In this document: positions 39,131 through 48,897 of the stretch, one piece after another
Layout: each line of letters starts with the position of its first letter
Numbering within the stretch: position 1 is the stretch's first letter
Source: Pseudomonas asiatica
Lineage (GTDB): Bacteria > Pseudomonadota > Gammaproteobacteria > Pseudomonadales > Pseudomonadaceae
Assembly (NCBI RefSeq): GCF_009932335.1
Contig: NZ_BLJF01000001.1
Coordinates: 3,596,001 to 3,660,000 of the forward strand
Direction of reading: 5' to 3'
DNA: 64,000 nt
The notes under the pieces: model-generated
Told to the model about the DNA's origin: nothing
Seen by the model: the letters and a program-made list of their open reading frames with translations, nothing else
Database searches by the model: none
Position numbers and translations under genes: made by a program

Positions 39131-40252
39131 TTAGCCCAGGTGGTCCTGAATGGCGCTCAGCACGCGGCGGGCGACATCGGCCGGGGCCACGGTGTTGATG
39201 TTCTTCTCGACCGTGACCTGCACGCTCTCACCCACCTTGCTCAGGCGAACCTGGTAGCGCTCGGCACGGGCTTCACGCTCTTCCTTGGTCGGTTCGCTGC
39301 CGAACATGCGGCCGAAGAAGCCAGGCTGGTTCTGCTTGTCTTCAGGCTTTTCAGACAGGTTGATGTAGTACAGGCCAAGGCTGCGGTTGATGTCCTCGAC
39401 ACGCCACTCGCCACCCTGCTCCAGGGCACGACCCACGCTGGACCAGGCGCGGTCCAGGTCGGCGCCCAGGTACAGCACCGGGTTGCCACTGCCGTCTTCG
39501 CTCAGGCTGACGCGGCTTGGCGCGTCGAAATCGCGCGCGGCCAGCAGCGATACCGAACCGCCCTTCTCGGCGCTGCGATTCATGCTGGCAAGCATTTCGT
39601 CGACCAGCAGGGCATCGGCACCGGTGTTGCTGGAGGTGGACGGGAAATCGGGCTCGGCAGTGCTGCCAGCCGGGCGCTCGACGCTGACCACATACACCTC
39701 GGAGGTGTTGCGCTGCACGCCAGGCTCCATGCGTACACGCACGCGCACTTCGCTGTCAGCGCTGCTGGCAGTGCTGGCCAGGCGCTGGCCGAGCGAAGCC
39801 GACAGTTCGTCGAAACGCTGCCAGGTGGTGTTGAATTCACCGGTCTGCGGGCGCTCTTCGGCGATGCGGAAGCCATTGTCCTCGAAGAACTGGCGAGCCA
39901 CCGGCCATACCTCGGCCGGCGAATGCTGGGCCAGCACCCAACGGCTGCTGCCGCTGCGCTGCAGGCTGTAGTCGGTAACCTGGGCGGCGCCACCGGTCAT
40001 CGGTTGCGGGCGAGGCACCTCGAATTCGCCGGTGGCGCTGTCGTCGGCGACGTTGCGTGGGATCGGCAGCAGCGGGTCAAGGCGCTTGACGTTGCTGGCG
40101 TCCGGCGGCAGCTGCATCGGCGCAGTCGGGCGCGCCTGCAGATAATCGCTGCCGCGGTCGCGGAAATAGCCATCCTCGCCCCACAGCCAGCCACACCCAC
40201 TGGTGCTGGAAATGATCAGGGCAAGGGCGGAAAGACCAGCCAGTCGCTTCAT
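39131..40252 (-). CDS. bamC: Outer membrane assembly lipoprotein BamC
   Basis: The 373-residue protein has a lipoprotein signal ending SSTSGC (lipidation at Cys20), then the unstructured BamC segment that binds BamD (DGYFRDRGSDYLQARPTAPM) and two helix-grip domains. The pattern YLGADLDRAWSSVGRALEQ is typical. It belongs to the Bam complex that inserts beta-barrel proteins. The dapA-bamC order is conserved in gammaproteobacteria, hence the old name dapX. Confidence 0.95.
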   Translation of the reverse strand: MKRLAGLSALALIISSTSGCGWLWGEDGYFRDRGSDYLQARPTAPMQLPPDASNVKRLDPLLPIPRNVADDSATGEFEVPRPQPMTGGAAQVTDYSLQRSGSSRWVLAQHSPAEVWPVARQFFEDNGFRIAEERPQTGEFNTTWQRFDELSASLGQRLASTASSADSEVRVRVRMEPGVQRNTSEVYVVSVERPAGSTAEPDFPSTSSNTGADALLVDEMLASMNRSAEKGGSVSLLAARDFDAPSRVSLSEDGSGNPVLYLGADLDRAWSSVGRALEQGGEWRVEDINRSLGLYYINLSEKPEDKQNQPGFFGRMFGSEPTKEEREARAERYQVRLSKVGESVQVTVEKNINTVAPADVARRVLSAIQDHLG

Positions 40253-40267
40253 GCGGTGTACTTCCTC

Positions 40268-41155
40268 TTAAACCAGTACGCCGGACTGGCGCAAGGCAGT
40301 ACGGACTTTTTCGTGGCAGCCTTCGCTCAGCCAGGTCAGCGGCAGGCGAATGCCTTTGTGCATCAGGCCCATTTCGACGAGCGCCCATTTCACCGGGATC
40401 GGGTTGGACTCGCAGAACAGGTCTTTGTGCAGCGGCATGAGTTTTTCGTTGATTGCGCGGGCCTTCTCGGCATTGCCCTCAAGGGCGGCCTCGCACAGGT
40501 CGGCCATTTCGCGCGGGGCGACGTTGGCGGTGACGGAGATGTTGCCCTTGCCGCCCATCAGGATCAGCTCGACGGCGGTCGGGTCGTCGCCGGACATGAC
40601 GATGAAGTCTTTGTCGACGCCATCGAGGATGGCCTTGGCGCGTACCAGGTCGCCGGTGGCTTCCTTGATGCCGATGATGTTCTTGACCTTCGACAGGCGG
40701 ATCACGGTATCGGCCTGCATGTCGCAGGAGGTGCGGCCGGGTACGTTGTAGAGAATCTGCGGGATGTCGACGGCTTCGGCGATGTGCTTGAAGTGCTGGT
40801 ACAGGCCTTCTTGCGTCGGCTTGTTGTAGTACGGAACCACCAGCAGGCAGGCGTCGGCACCAGCGCTCTTGGCGTTCTGGGTCAGGTGCACGGCTTCGGC
40901 AGTGGAGTTGGCACCGGTGCCGGCGATGACCGGGATGCGGCGGCTGCTGCGCTTGACGCGCTCAACCACGTGCTTGATGACCAGGATGTGTTCTTCGACA
41001 TCCAGCGTGGCGGACTCACCGGTGGTGCCGACAGCGACGATCGCATGGGTGCCGTTTTCCAGGTGGAAGTCTACAAGTTTGTCGAGGCTGTCCCAGTCAA
41101 GACGCCCTTGTGCATCCATGGGAGTGACCAATGCCACCATACTGCCCGCAATCAT
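40268..41155 (-). CDS. dapA: 4-hydroxy-tetrahydrodipicolinate synthase
   Basis: I choose the ATG at 41153-41155 ([20 protein letters not shown]), 295 residues, close to the E. coli length. The DapA pattern is complete: [32 protein letters not shown] with the catalytic Tyr, and the Schiff-base lysine in GIKEATGD. It condenses pyruvate and aspartate semialdehyde, the first step of lysine/diaminopimelate synthesis. Confidence 0.98.
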   Translation of the reverse strand: MIAGSMVALVTPMDAQGRLDWDSLDKLVDFHLENGTHAIVAVGTTGESATLDVEEHILVIKHVVERVKRSSRRIPVIAGTGANSTAEAVHLTQNAKSAGADACLLVVPYYNKPTQEGLYQHFKHIAEAVDIPQILYNVPGRTSCDMQADTVIRLSKVKNIIGIKEATGDLVRAKAILDGVDKDFIVMSGDDPTAVELILMGGKGNISVTANVAPREMADLCEAALEGNAEKARAINEKLMPLHKDLFCESNPIPVKWALVEMGLMHKGIRLPLTWLSEGCHEKVRTALRQSGVLV

Positions 41156-41414
41156 GTAACTGCTCCTGCCGGAAAAAGAGAGCGGTAATGGTACTGGGGG
41201 CATCGGCCTTGCACAAGCGAAGCAGGCGGGCGGAGCATTCCCCTCGGCGCCTTATTTCGCTACCCTTGATGCTTTGATCGGTGCAGCGCGGCCCGCCGGG
41301 CCGTCGACCTTGCTCCCCGCCAGCGTCCACGACCTCGCATGCGAGCCCCGGGCCCTGCCGACAGGAGGCTTTCGCCCGTCCTGTGCCGACCGCTCATCGC
41401 TTTAGGAATGCTGC

Positions 41415-41975
41415 ATGTCCACCCCCACCGTCCGCGAACAATTCCTTGTCATCAGTGCCCTGGGCCCGAACCCCATGGAACTGGCCAACGTCCTCAGCCG
41501 CGCTGCGTTCGAGAACCGCTGCGCGGTGGTCACCTCGCGCCTGAGCCGCCACGGCGAGACCAGCGCCCTGGTACTGCAGGTTGGTGGCAGCTGGGACGCC
41601 CTGGCACGCCTCGAAGCCATGCTGCCGGGCCTGGGCAAGAAGCACGGCCTGACCCTGGACGTGGTGCGCAGCGCCGACCAGGAAGTGCGCCCGCAGGCCC
41701 TGCCCTACGTCGCCTACGTCAGCGCCGCCTACCGGCCGGACATCATCAACGAGCTGTGCCAGTTCTTCCTCGACCACCGCGTCGAGCTGGAAGCCATGAC
41801 CTGCGATACCTACCTGGCACCGCAGACCGGCAGCAGCATGCTCAACGCCCAGTTCACCGTGATTCTGCCGGCCGGCACCCAGATCAGCTGGCTGCGTGAC
41901 CAGTTCCTGGACTTTGCCGATGCCCTGAACCTCGATGCGCTGATCGAGCCATGGCGTCCACAGAACCCAATGTAA
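41415..41975 (+). CDS. gcvR: Glycine cleavage system regulator GcvR-like, two ACT domains
   Basis: The 186-residue protein has two ACT domains (about residues 8-85 and 95-175; FLVISALGPNPMELANVLSR and VAYVSAAYRPDIINELCQFF). In enterobacteria GcvR is an accessory that blocks GcvA. Here it is divergent from dapA and 11 bases upstream of bcp, an operon order common in Pseudomonas. Its partner in Pseudomonas is not settled. Confidence 0.9.
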   Translation: MSTPTVREQFLVISALGPNPMELANVLSRAAFENRCAVVTSRLSRHGETSALVLQVGGSWDALARLEAMLPGLGKKHGLTLDVVRSADQEVRPQALPYVAYVSAAYRPDIINELCQFFLDHRVELEAMTCDTYLAPQTGSSMLNAQFTVILPAGTQISWLRDQFLDFADALNLDALIEPWRPQNPM

Positions 41976-41986
41976 GGAAACCGACC

Positions 41987-42460
41987 ATGGCCGTAGCACT
42001 CGACCAACCCGTTGCCGACTTCCAGGCCCAGGCCACCAGCGGGCAAACCGTCAGCCTGGCCGAGCTCAAGGGCCGGCAGGTGGTGGTGTACTTCTACCCG
42101 AAGGACAGTACCCCGGGCTGCACCACCGAGGGCCAGGGTTTTCGTGACCAGCACGATGCCTTTGCCGCAGCCAACACCGTGGTGTTCGGCGTGTCGCGCG
42201 ATGGCATCAAGTCGCACGAGAACTTCAAGGCCAAGCAAGGCTTCCCGTTCGAGCTGATCAGCGACAAGGACGAAGCCCTGTGCCAGCTGTTCGATGTGAT
42301 CAAGCTGAAGAAGCTGTATGGCAAGGAATATATGGGCGTTGACCGCAGCACCTTCCTGATCGACAAGGACGGTGTGCTGCGCCACGAATGGCGCGGGGTG
42401 AAGGTGCCCGGGCATGTGGATGCAGTACTGGCTGCTGCCCAGGCCCTGAACAAGGCTTGA
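41987..42460 (+). CDS. bcp: Thioredoxin-dependent peroxiredoxin Bcp/PrxQ
   Basis: From the ATG at 41987 (TAAGGAAA upstream) this is 157 residues. It has the peroxiredoxin active site YPKDSTPGCTTEGQGFRD with the peroxidatic Cys. The usual nearby resolving Cys five residues on is replaced (CTTEG rather than CTxEC), so it would be a form with a distant resolving cysteine (possibly in EALCQLF) or a 1-Cys type. It reduces hydroperoxides. Confidence 0.95.
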   Translation: MAVALDQPVADFQAQATSGQTVSLAELKGRQVVVYFYPKDSTPGCTTEGQGFRDQHDAFAAANTVVFGVSRDGIKSHENFKAKQGFPFELISDKDEALCQLFDVIKLKKLYGKEYMGVDRSTFLIDKDGVLRHEWRGVKVPGHVDAVLAAAQALNKA

Positions 42461-42467
42461 GATCGTT

Positions 42468-42566
42468 GGGGGCGCTTTGCGCCCCTTTCGCGACACAAGG
42501 CCGCTCAGGAAATCGCGTATCCCTGTAGGAGCGGCCTTGTGTCGCGATGGGCTGCAAAGCAGCCCC
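42468..42566. repeat. Terminator plus REP palindrome
   Basis: GGGGCGC/GCGCCCC at 42469-42486 is a terminator-like hairpin after bcp. Then CGCGACACAAGGCCGCTC (near 42489) and its inverted copy GAGCGGCCTTGTGTCGCG (near 42529) form a P. putida-type REP pair between convergent bcp and perM. Confidence 0.8.
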
Positions 42567-42570
42567 AAAA

Positions 42571-43641
42571 TTACAGCATCGGTGACACACTAGGCTCCTG
42601 CCGCGGCCAGGCATCCAGCACGGCCTTGATCAAGGTCGCCAGCGGGATGGCAAAGAAAATCCCCCAGAACCCCCACAACCCGCCAAACAGCAACACCGCG
42701 CAGATGATCGCCACCGGGTGCAGGCTCACCGCCTCGGAGAACAGCAGCGGCACCAGCACGTTGCCGTCCAGCGCCTGGATGATCGCGTACACCGTCATCA
42801 GGTAGATGAACTGGTCACCCCAGCCCCACTGGAACAATGCGATCAACGTCACCGGCACGGTCACCACAACCGCGCCCACGTAAGGCACCACCACCGACAG
42901 CCCCACCAGCAGCGCCAGCAACGCGGCGTAGTTGAGCCCCAGGCTGATGAAGGCGATGTAGGTGGCAATGCCGCAGATCAGGATCTCGATGCCCTTGCCG
43001 CGGATGTAGTTGGCGATCTGCCGGTTCATCTCGCTGCCCACCCGGTTCAGCAGGCTGCGCTGACGCGGCAGGTAGCCGCTGACCCAACGGCCGATCAGTT
43101 CGCGGTCCTTGAGAAAGAAAAACACCAGGATCGGCACCAGCACCAGGTAGATCATGGCGTTGACCAGTAGCGGCAGGCTCGATAGCGAGAAGGTCAGCGC
43201 CCACTGGCCGAACTTGCCGATTTCCCCGCGCACCGACTCGATGGCATGCAGCACCTGCTCGTCCGACACCAGGTGCGGGTAGCGCTCGGGCAACAGCAAC
43301 AACAGCGACTGCCACTTGCCGAGCATGCCCGGCAGTTCGTTGAACAGGGTGATCAACTGGTGCCACAGCAGCGGCACCAGCACCAGCATGAACACCGCCA
43401 ACGCGCCCATGAACAGGGCGAACACCAGCATCACCGCCAACCGGGTGGGTACCCGCAAGCGCTCCAGGGCATTGACCAGCCCCTGCATCAGAAACGCCAG
43501 CACCATGCCCGCCAGCACCGGCGCAAGCATGCCACCGAGGGTGAGTACCGCAGTAAAAGCCAGGAACAACAGGACCGCCAGCACCACCGCTTCCTCATCG
43601 GAGAAGTAGCGCTGCATCCAGTCGCGAAGCACTTTGAACAT
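42571..43641 (-). CDS. AI-2E/PerM family transporter
   Basis: From the ATG at 43639-43641 this is 356 residues with about eight membrane segments and the PerM pattern (VVPYVGAVVVTVPV, ALDGNVLVPLLFSE, LHPVAIICAVLLFGGLWGFW). The N-terminal part is a pair of helices (LAVLLFLAFTAVLTLGG). Family members are putative permeases, e.g. for autoinducer-2 (TqsA) or small ions; the substrate here is unknown. Confidence 0.9.
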   Translation of the reverse strand: MFKVLRDWMQRYFSDEEAVVLAVLLFLAFTAVLTLGGMLAPVLAGMVLAFLMQGLVNALERLRVPTRLAVMLVFALFMGALAVFMLVLVPLLWHQLITLFNELPGMLGKWQSLLLLLPERYPHLVSDEQVLHAIESVRGEIGKFGQWALTFSLSSLPLLVNAMIYLVLVPILVFFFLKDRELIGRWVSGYLPRQRSLLNRVGSEMNRQIANYIRGKGIEILICGIATYIAFISLGLNYAALLALLVGLSVVVPYVGAVVVTVPVTLIALFQWGWGDQFIYLMTVYAIIQALDGNVLVPLLFSEAVSLHPVAIICAVLLFGGLWGFWGIFFAIPLATLIKAVLDAWPRQEPSVSPML

Positions 43642-43660
43642 TGACGATCCTTGGAAAGAC

Positions 43661-43900
43661 TCAGGCCTTGCGTAGCCAGTAAGTGTAGGTACCGGCCTCG
43701 GCCGTTTCCCGCAGCAGGGTATGACCGGCCAACTGGGCAAAAGTGCGGAAGTCGCGCTGGGAGCCGGCGTCGGTGGCGATTACCTTGAGCACCGCGCCGC
43801 TGGCCAGGCGGTTGAGTTCCATCTTGGCCTTCAGCAGCGGCAAAGGGCAATTCAGCCCGCTGGCGTCCAGTTCGGCGTCACAGGTCAGGGTTTCACTCAT
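43661..43900 (-). CDS. TusA-like sulfur carrier protein
   Basis: The 79-residue protein starts at the ATG at 43898-43900 and has the TusA signature LDASGLNCPLPLLKAKMELN with the sulfur-carrying Cys. The rest (LKVIATDAGSQRDFRTFAQL) is typical. It may relay sulfur for thiolation or other pathways. It lies 19 bases upstream of perM and is probably co-transcribed. Confidence 0.9.
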   Translation of the reverse strand: MSETLTCDAELDASGLNCPLPLLKAKMELNRLASGAVLKVIATDAGSQRDFRTFAQLAGHTLLRETAEAGTYTYWLRKA

Positions 43901-44022
43901 TGCGGGGCTCTCCAAAGGCATTGCCAGGCTGTATCTGGATTTGGCCGGCTAGGATAGCGCCACTGGTCGCCAACGTGTGAGCCCGCTACAGTAGGTATCT
44001 TTGACCGACGCGAGCTTCATGC

Positions 44023-45459
44023 ATGAATCTACTGCGCCCTACCCTGCTGACGCTGGCCTGCCTGTTGGCCCTTCCTGGCCATGCTGACGACCTGCCATCA
44101 CTGGGTGATGCCAGTTCCGCGATCGTCTCGCCGCAACAGGAGCACCAGCTCGGCCGTGCCTGGCTGAGCCTGCTGCGCGGCCAGGTCAACCAGCTCAACG
44201 ACCCGCAGCTGAAGGACTACGTCGAGACCAGCGTGTATCGCCTGGCCGAAACCAGCCAGCTGCAGGACCGCCGCCTGGAATTCATCCTCATCGATAGCCG
44301 CGAGCTCAACGCCTTTGCCGCCCCGGGCGGCATCGTCGGGGTAAACGGCGGGCTGTTCCTCAACGCCCAGACGGAAGGCGAGTACGCCTCGGTACTGGCC
44401 CACGAACTGGCGCACTTGTCGCAGCGCCACTTCGCCCGCGGCGTCGAGGCCCAGCAGCGCATGCAACTGCCGATGATGGCGGCGCTGCTGGCCGGTATCG
44501 TGCTGGCGGCCGGTGGCGGCGGTGATGCCGGTATCGGTGTGATCGCCGGCACCCAGGCGGCGGCGATCCAGGAACAGCGGCGCTTCTCGCGGCAGAACGA
44601 ACAGGAAGCCGACCGTATCGGCATCCAGAACTTGGAAAAGGCCGGCTACGACCCACGCAACATGCCGACCATGTTCGAGCGCCTGGCCCGGCAGTACCGC
44701 TACGACGCCAAGCCGCCGGAATTCCTGCTGACTCACCCGGTAACCGAGTCGCGTATCGCCGACACCCGCAACCGTGCCGAGCAGGCCCCCAAGGGCGGCG
44801 TCGAGGACAGCATGCGCTACCAGTTGATCCGTGCCCGGGTGGCGCTTACCTACGAAGGCACCCCGGGGCTGGCGGCCAAACGCTTCCGCGCCCAGCTGGA
44901 CGAAGACCCCAAGCTGGACGCCGCGCGTTACGGCCTGGCCCTGGCGCAGATCAAAGGTGGCCAGCTGAACGAGGCGCGCGAGCTGCTAAAGCCGCTGCTG
45001 GCCAAGGCGCCCAACGACATTACCTACAACCTGGCGCAGATCGACCTGGACATCACCAACAACCGCCTGGCGGATGCGCAGCAGCGTGCTGAACGCATGC
45101 AGGGGCTGTACCCGGGCAACTACCCGCTGAAGCAGGTGCGTGCCGATCTGCTGGTGAAACTGAACAAGCCCGCCGAGGCGGAAAAGGTGCTGAACGAACT
45201 GGTGAAGAGCCGGCCGGATGACCCGGACGTGTGGTACGACATGGCCGAAGTGCGGGGCCTTTCAGGAAATACCATTGGCTTGCACCGGGCGCGGGCAGAG
45301 TACTTCACCCTGGTGGGCGATTTCGACCAGGCGATCCAGCAGCTGGATTACGCCAAGCGCAGGTCGGGCGCAAACTTCCCGCTGGCAGCACAGATTGACC
45401 AGCGCCAGCGCGAGATCATGGAGCAGCAGCGCATGGTTCAGGAAATGATGGGGCGCTGA
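44023..45459 (+). CDS. bepA: Periplasmic M48 metalloprotease with TPR repeats, BepA-type
   Basis: The 478-residue protein has a signal peptide (MNLLRPTLLTLACLLALPGH, cleaved near GHA/D), an M48 zinc protease domain with HELAH (127-131) and the third ligand in EQEADRIG, and a C-terminal TPR region from about residue 310 (ARYGLALAQIKGGQLNEARE). E. coli BepA degrades or helps fold LptD and Bam clients. It is divergent from the tusA gene. Confidence 0.93.
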   Translation: MNLLRPTLLTLACLLALPGHADDLPSLGDASSAIVSPQQEHQLGRAWLSLLRGQVNQLNDPQLKDYVETSVYRLAETSQLQDRRLEFILIDSRELNAFAAPGGIVGVNGGLFLNAQTEGEYASVLAHELAHLSQRHFARGVEAQQRMQLPMMAALLAGIVLAAGGGGDAGIGVIAGTQAAAIQEQRRFSRQNEQEADRIGIQNLEKAGYDPRNMPTMFERLARQYRYDAKPPEFLLTHPVTESRIADTRNRAEQAPKGGVEDSMRYQLIRARVALTYEGTPGLAAKRFRAQLDEDPKLDAARYGLALAQIKGGQLNEARELLKPLLAKAPNDITYNLAQIDLDITNNRLADAQQRAERMQGLYPGNYPLKQVRADLLVKLNKPAEAEKVLNELVKSRPDDPDVWYDMAEVRGLSGNTIGLHRARAEYFTLVGDFDQAIQQLDYAKRRSGANFPLAAQIDQRQREIMEQQRMVQEMMGR

Positions 45460-45463
45460 ATAT

Positions 45464-45571
45464 TGAGGGAGCGCTTCGCGCTCCATTCGCAGCACAAGGC
45501 TGCTCCTACAAGGGAATGTGATCTCTTGTAGGAGCAGCCTTGTGCTGCGAATGGGCCGCAGAGCGGCCCCA
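45464..45571. repeat. REP palindrome between bepA and nadA
   Basis: After a small terminator hairpin (GGAGCGC TTC GCGCTCC, 45469-45485), a perfect 29-bp inverted repeat spans 45484-45512 and 45525-45553 around a 12-base loop. It separates two convergent genes and likely ends both transcripts. Confidence 0.85.
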
Positions 45572-45577
45572 GCAATC

Positions 45578-46636
45578 TCAGGCGTTACCGGACAACTTCA
45601 GGCGCGCTGCCTGGGTAAAGTCCAGCATCCGGTTCAACGGCTTGATCGCCTTCGGCACCAGCGCCGGGTCGACAAAGATCTCGTTCGTGCCATTACGCAG
45701 GCAATCCAGCACACGCTCCAGGGTGTTCATCGCCATCCACGGGCAGTGCGCGCAACTGCGGCATGCCGCGCCGTTACCGGCGGTGGGGGCTTCGACGAAC
45801 TCCTTGTCCGGGCACAGCTGCTGCATCTTGTAGAAGATGCCGCGGTCGGTGGCGACGATGAAGGTCTTGTTCGGCAGGGTCTGGGCAGCCTTGATCAGCT
45901 GGCTGGTGGAGCCCACCGCGTCGGCCAGCTCGATCACCGCTTCAGGCGACTCGGGGTGCACCAGAATCGCCGCATCCGGATACAGCGCCTTCATGTCGGC
46001 CAACTGGCGCGACTTGAACTCTTCGTGAACGATGCAGGCACCGTCCCACAGCAGCATGTCGGCACCGGTTTGCTTCTGGATGTAGCGCCCCAGGTGCTGG
46101 TCCGGGCCCCAGATGATGGTTTCGCCGTTGTCCATCAGGCTTTCGACGATTTCCAGCGCGCAGCTCGAGGTCACCACCCAGTCGGCACGGGCCTTCACGG
46201 CTGCGGAAGTGTTGGCGTAAACCACCACGGTGCGCTCGGGGTGCTGGTCACAGAAGGCCGAGAACTCTTCCACCGGGCAGCCCAGATCGAGCGAACAGGT
46301 GGCCTCCAGGGTGGGCATCAGCACGCGCTTTTCCGGGGTTAGGATTTTCGCCGTCTCGCCCATGAAGCGCACACCGGCAACGATCACGGTTTCGGCCGGG
46401 TGGTTCTTGCCGAAACGGGCCATTTCCAGCGAGTCGGACACGCAGCCGCCGGTTTCTTCGGCCAGCGCCTGGATGACCGGGTCGCAGTAATAGTGGGCGA
46501 CCAGCACGGCGTTCTGGGCCTTGAGCTCGGCAGCGATGGCCGCACGGTATTCGGCCTCCTGCTCGGCTGTCAGCGGGTTTGGCTGCTTGGCGTCGAGGTG
46601 GGCCTGAACCAACAGGCGTTCGGAAATCTGGGTCAT
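45578..46636 (-). CDS. nadA: Quinolinate synthase A
   Basis: The 352-residue protein is a full-length NadA. Patterns: [41 protein letters not shown], and the iron-sulphur cysteines in [19 protein letters not shown] and [10 protein letters not shown]. It condenses iminoaspartate and DHAP to quinolinate in NAD synthesis. Confidence 0.98.
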   Translation of the reverse strand: MTQISERLLVQAHLDAKQPNPLTAEQEAEYRAAIAAELKAQNAVLVAHYYCDPVIQALAEETGGCVSDSLEMARFGKNHPAETVIVAGVRFMGETAKILTPEKRVLMPTLEATCSLDLGCPVEEFSAFCDQHPERTVVVYANTSAAVKARADWVVTSSCALEIVESLMDNGETIIWGPDQHLGRYIQKQTGADMLLWDGACIVHEEFKSRQLADMKALYPDAAILVHPESPEAVIELADAVGSTSQLIKAAQTLPNKTFIVATDRGIFYKMQQLCPDKEFVEAPTAGNGAACRSCAHCPWMAMNTLERVLDCLRNGTNEIFVDPALVPKAIKPLNRMLDFTQAARLKLSGNA

Positions 46637-46933
46637 GATCGCTGGACCTGCAGGCGCGTGCGCGCGTCAAATCGAGTGTATCACCCGGCCCTGACAGATC
46701 GGCTAAGGGTGCCGGACGGCACAAAGGCCGCCACGGCCCTCTGCGGGCGCGGATTATTATCGGAGGCCGAAGGCTACAGACAATCCAGCGAATTCTAAAG
46801 TGGTTTTTGTGTTGCCTGTGCTGGCCCTATCGCCGGCAAGCCAGCTCCCACAGGATCACTACTGCCAGCAACATTTGTGCAATCCCTGTGGGAGCCGGCT
46901 TGCCGGCGATAGGGCCGGTACAGGCTTAGCCGA
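46637..46933. repeat. Intergenic stretch with REP palindrome
   Basis: GGCCCTATCGCCGGCAAGCC and onwards (46823-46854) is repeated inverted at 46885-46916 with one mismatch in 32 and a 30-base loop. The rest holds the nadA upstream region; no gene seen. Confidence 0.85.
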
Positions 46934-48442
46934 TCAGCCCTGCGGCGACAGGGCCGCCAGCTGCGCCGCCATGAGCATGGCAAACTCTTCCACGGTCATC
47001 TTCTTGCCGTTGAAGTCGACCATGCCGTCGGCATAGTGCAGGCTGCTCACCACATCATTGCCCTGCACGGTGGCCATGCCGCTCTGCAGCGCCATCATGC
47101 CGACCATTTCCCCGGCCTGGCTCGATTGCATGGCGATGGCCTGGGCGTCGGTCTGGCCATCCAGCAGTGCCTGCAAGGTTGCCAGGTCACCGATCATCGG
47201 CTTGGACAACGACAGCTTGCTCTTCACCTCGGTGATCAGTTGCTTGCTCAACTGGTCAGGCGGCAGGTCGAAGCTGGCCGGGGCGGCGAAGCCCATCGAC
47301 AGGTCGAAGCGGCTTTCACCATTAGCAGTCCTGAACGACAGGTTTTCCACCGCCACCCGGGGCTTGGCAGCCAGCAGTTTCTGCAGCTCGCCCTGGAACC
47401 TTGCCTTCTCCTCATCGTCCATCTGGATTTCCGGCACCGGCTGGCCAGCGGCAGCTGCGGCCTCGAATTCCGGCAGATGCGCCTGGTACCACGTCGACAA
47501 CGCCTGTAGCGCCGGCGCGTTGACCGACGTGATGCTCACCGCCATCTGCGCCTTGCCCACCGCACGGCCATCCCAGGTGATATCCCCGACCTTGTACTCC
47601 ACGCGGCCACCCACGGTATCCGGGCCCTCAAGGGTTTGCAGGGCGTTCTGCTCCAGCCCCTTGACCACCAGCACCTGCTGTTTCGGCCCCAGGGTGACCT
47701 TGGTTTCCGCCAGTGCCAGGTCGACGTTGCCAACGTAGATGGCCTCGTGCGCGGTGGCCGCCAGTTGGCCGCCGACCTTCAGCCCATTGAGCTCGAAGGT
47801 GGCAGGCGGCTGGTCATCGCGTACCAGTTTCATCACGAACCGATCGGCCTGGCCGTGGAAGCTCGAAGCCTTGCCTTCCTGATCACCACTGACTTGCAGT
47901 TGCATGCCCGAGAAGTCGAGGCTGTTGCCATCCGCTTCGTCGAGCTTGACCGGAGCCAGGTGCACCTGGCTGACCACATTGCCGTCGTAGCCCAGGCTGG
48001 TCTGTGCGCTGACCGGGGCCTGCTCGCCCGCTGCGGCGAACCACGGCGCGGTGGCGTCGTCCTTCTGCAACGTGCTGTTGCTGACTGCCAGCACCGGCAT
48101 CAGCTTCAGTGCCTTTACCCGCGACCAGGGGAACGGGCCGTGCTCGATCTGGTCGGTCACGCCAACGTCGAAACTCACCACTTCGCCTTCGCCCAGGTTG
48201 ATATCGCGGGCCTTGAGCCGGTACTGGGCGGTACTGCTGAAGAAATGCTGCTCCAGCGATACCCGTTCGATGCTCATGCTGCCACCGGTACTCACCAGGG
48301 CCTTCTTGAGTTCCGCGTTGCTGCGGACCAGGGCGTTGTCCAGCTCCGCAGGCAGCTGCTTGCCGGTGTACCAGGCGCCAGCGGTGGTTGCGACGGCGAT
48401 GGCGATAGCCAGGCCGGAAAGGATGCCAACTGATTTCTTCAT
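46934..48442 (-). CDS. DUF945/YdgA-family protein
   Basis: I choose the ATG at 48440-48442 (MKKSVGILSGLAIAIAVATT), giving 502 residues. An N-terminal membrane anchor or signal is followed by a long repeat-poor beta-rich body (YDGNVVSQVHLAPVKLDEAD, WDGRAVGKAQMAVSITS), and a C-terminal NGKKMTVEEFAMLMAAQLAA. It matches the YdgA/DUF945 family, whose role in the envelope is not well known. Confidence 0.87.
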   Translation of the reverse strand: MKKSVGILSGLAIAIAVATTAGAWYTGKQLPAELDNALVRSNAELKKALVSTGGSMSIERVSLEQHFFSSTAQYRLKARDINLGEGEVVSFDVGVTDQIEHGPFPWSRVKALKLMPVLAVSNSTLQKDDATAPWFAAAGEQAPVSAQTSLGYDGNVVSQVHLAPVKLDEADGNSLDFSGMQLQVSGDQEGKASSFHGQADRFVMKLVRDDQPPATFELNGLKVGGQLAATAHEAIYVGNVDLALAETKVTLGPKQQVLVVKGLEQNALQTLEGPDTVGGRVEYKVGDITWDGRAVGKAQMAVSITSVNAPALQALSTWYQAHLPEFEAAAAAGQPVPEIQMDDEEKARFQGELQKLLAAKPRVAVENLSFRTANGESRFDLSMGFAAPASFDLPPDQLSKQLITEVKSKLSLSKPMIGDLATLQALLDGQTDAQAIAMQSSQAGEMVGMMALQSGMATVQGNDVVSSLHYADGMVDFNGKKMTVEEFAMLMAAQLAALSPQG

Positions 48443-48804
48443 GAATAGAACCGATTGCTGTCCATATGGGCTTCGTAGGCGGCCAAGGGCCACACAGGAC
48501 GCCAAGAGTACCACTGCCGCCCAGCCCTGGCGCTGGCCAGGCTCGAGAAATCCGGTTTTTGGGAAACGCCTGACAGACCTGCCAAGGGAGACGGGCATTC
48601 GTTAATTTTTGCGAACACCAAAATTGATCACAACCGCAAAAAAACGCGCAAAAACCGAACAAAACCCCACTTTAATCGATAAATATTTCAATCCAGCAAC
48701 ATCTTGTCATGTTTAACTTGACACTAAGCTACCCATCGTTTTTATTTTCACCACTTTGCGCGCTCCCCCGCGCCCCCGCTGCTCCAACAATAAAGGTGAA
48801 CAAC
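48443..48804. promoter_or_regulatory. Intergenic regulatory region with puuP promoter
   Basis: This 360-base gap separates divergent genes and is AT-rich from 48600 to 48760. TTGACA (48718-48723), a 17-bp spacer and TTTATT (48741-48746) make a plausible plus-strand promoter for the leader frame and puuP. Confidence 0.55.
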
Positions 48805-48897
48805 ATGGAGCCCACCCGCTCGCCCTTGCCGCATGCGCAGTACACCGTGCCCGCCGTTTACGCCCAGCCGCAGGAGCCATGCCAGCATGCAGCCTGA
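48805..48897 (+). CDS. 30-residue leader peptide upstream of puuP (candidate)
   Basis: An ATG at 48805 follows AAAGGTGAACAAC and opens a 30-codon frame ([20 protein letters not shown], then [10 protein letters not shown]) that overlaps the puuP start by 11 bases. It is proline-rich, 6 of 30. Such a frame could couple or attenuate translation in response to amino acid or polyamine supply. Confidence 0.4.
   Translation: MEPTRSPLPHAQYTVPAVYAQPQEPCQHAA

Noticed and set aside
38942..41188. 748-codon plus-strand open frame
   Set aside because: Antisense across bamC and dapA, both certain genes.
41156..41414. Small RNA gene between dapA and gcvR
   Set aside because: The 259-base gap has no clear promoter plus terminator pair; I see only the two divergent upstream regions.
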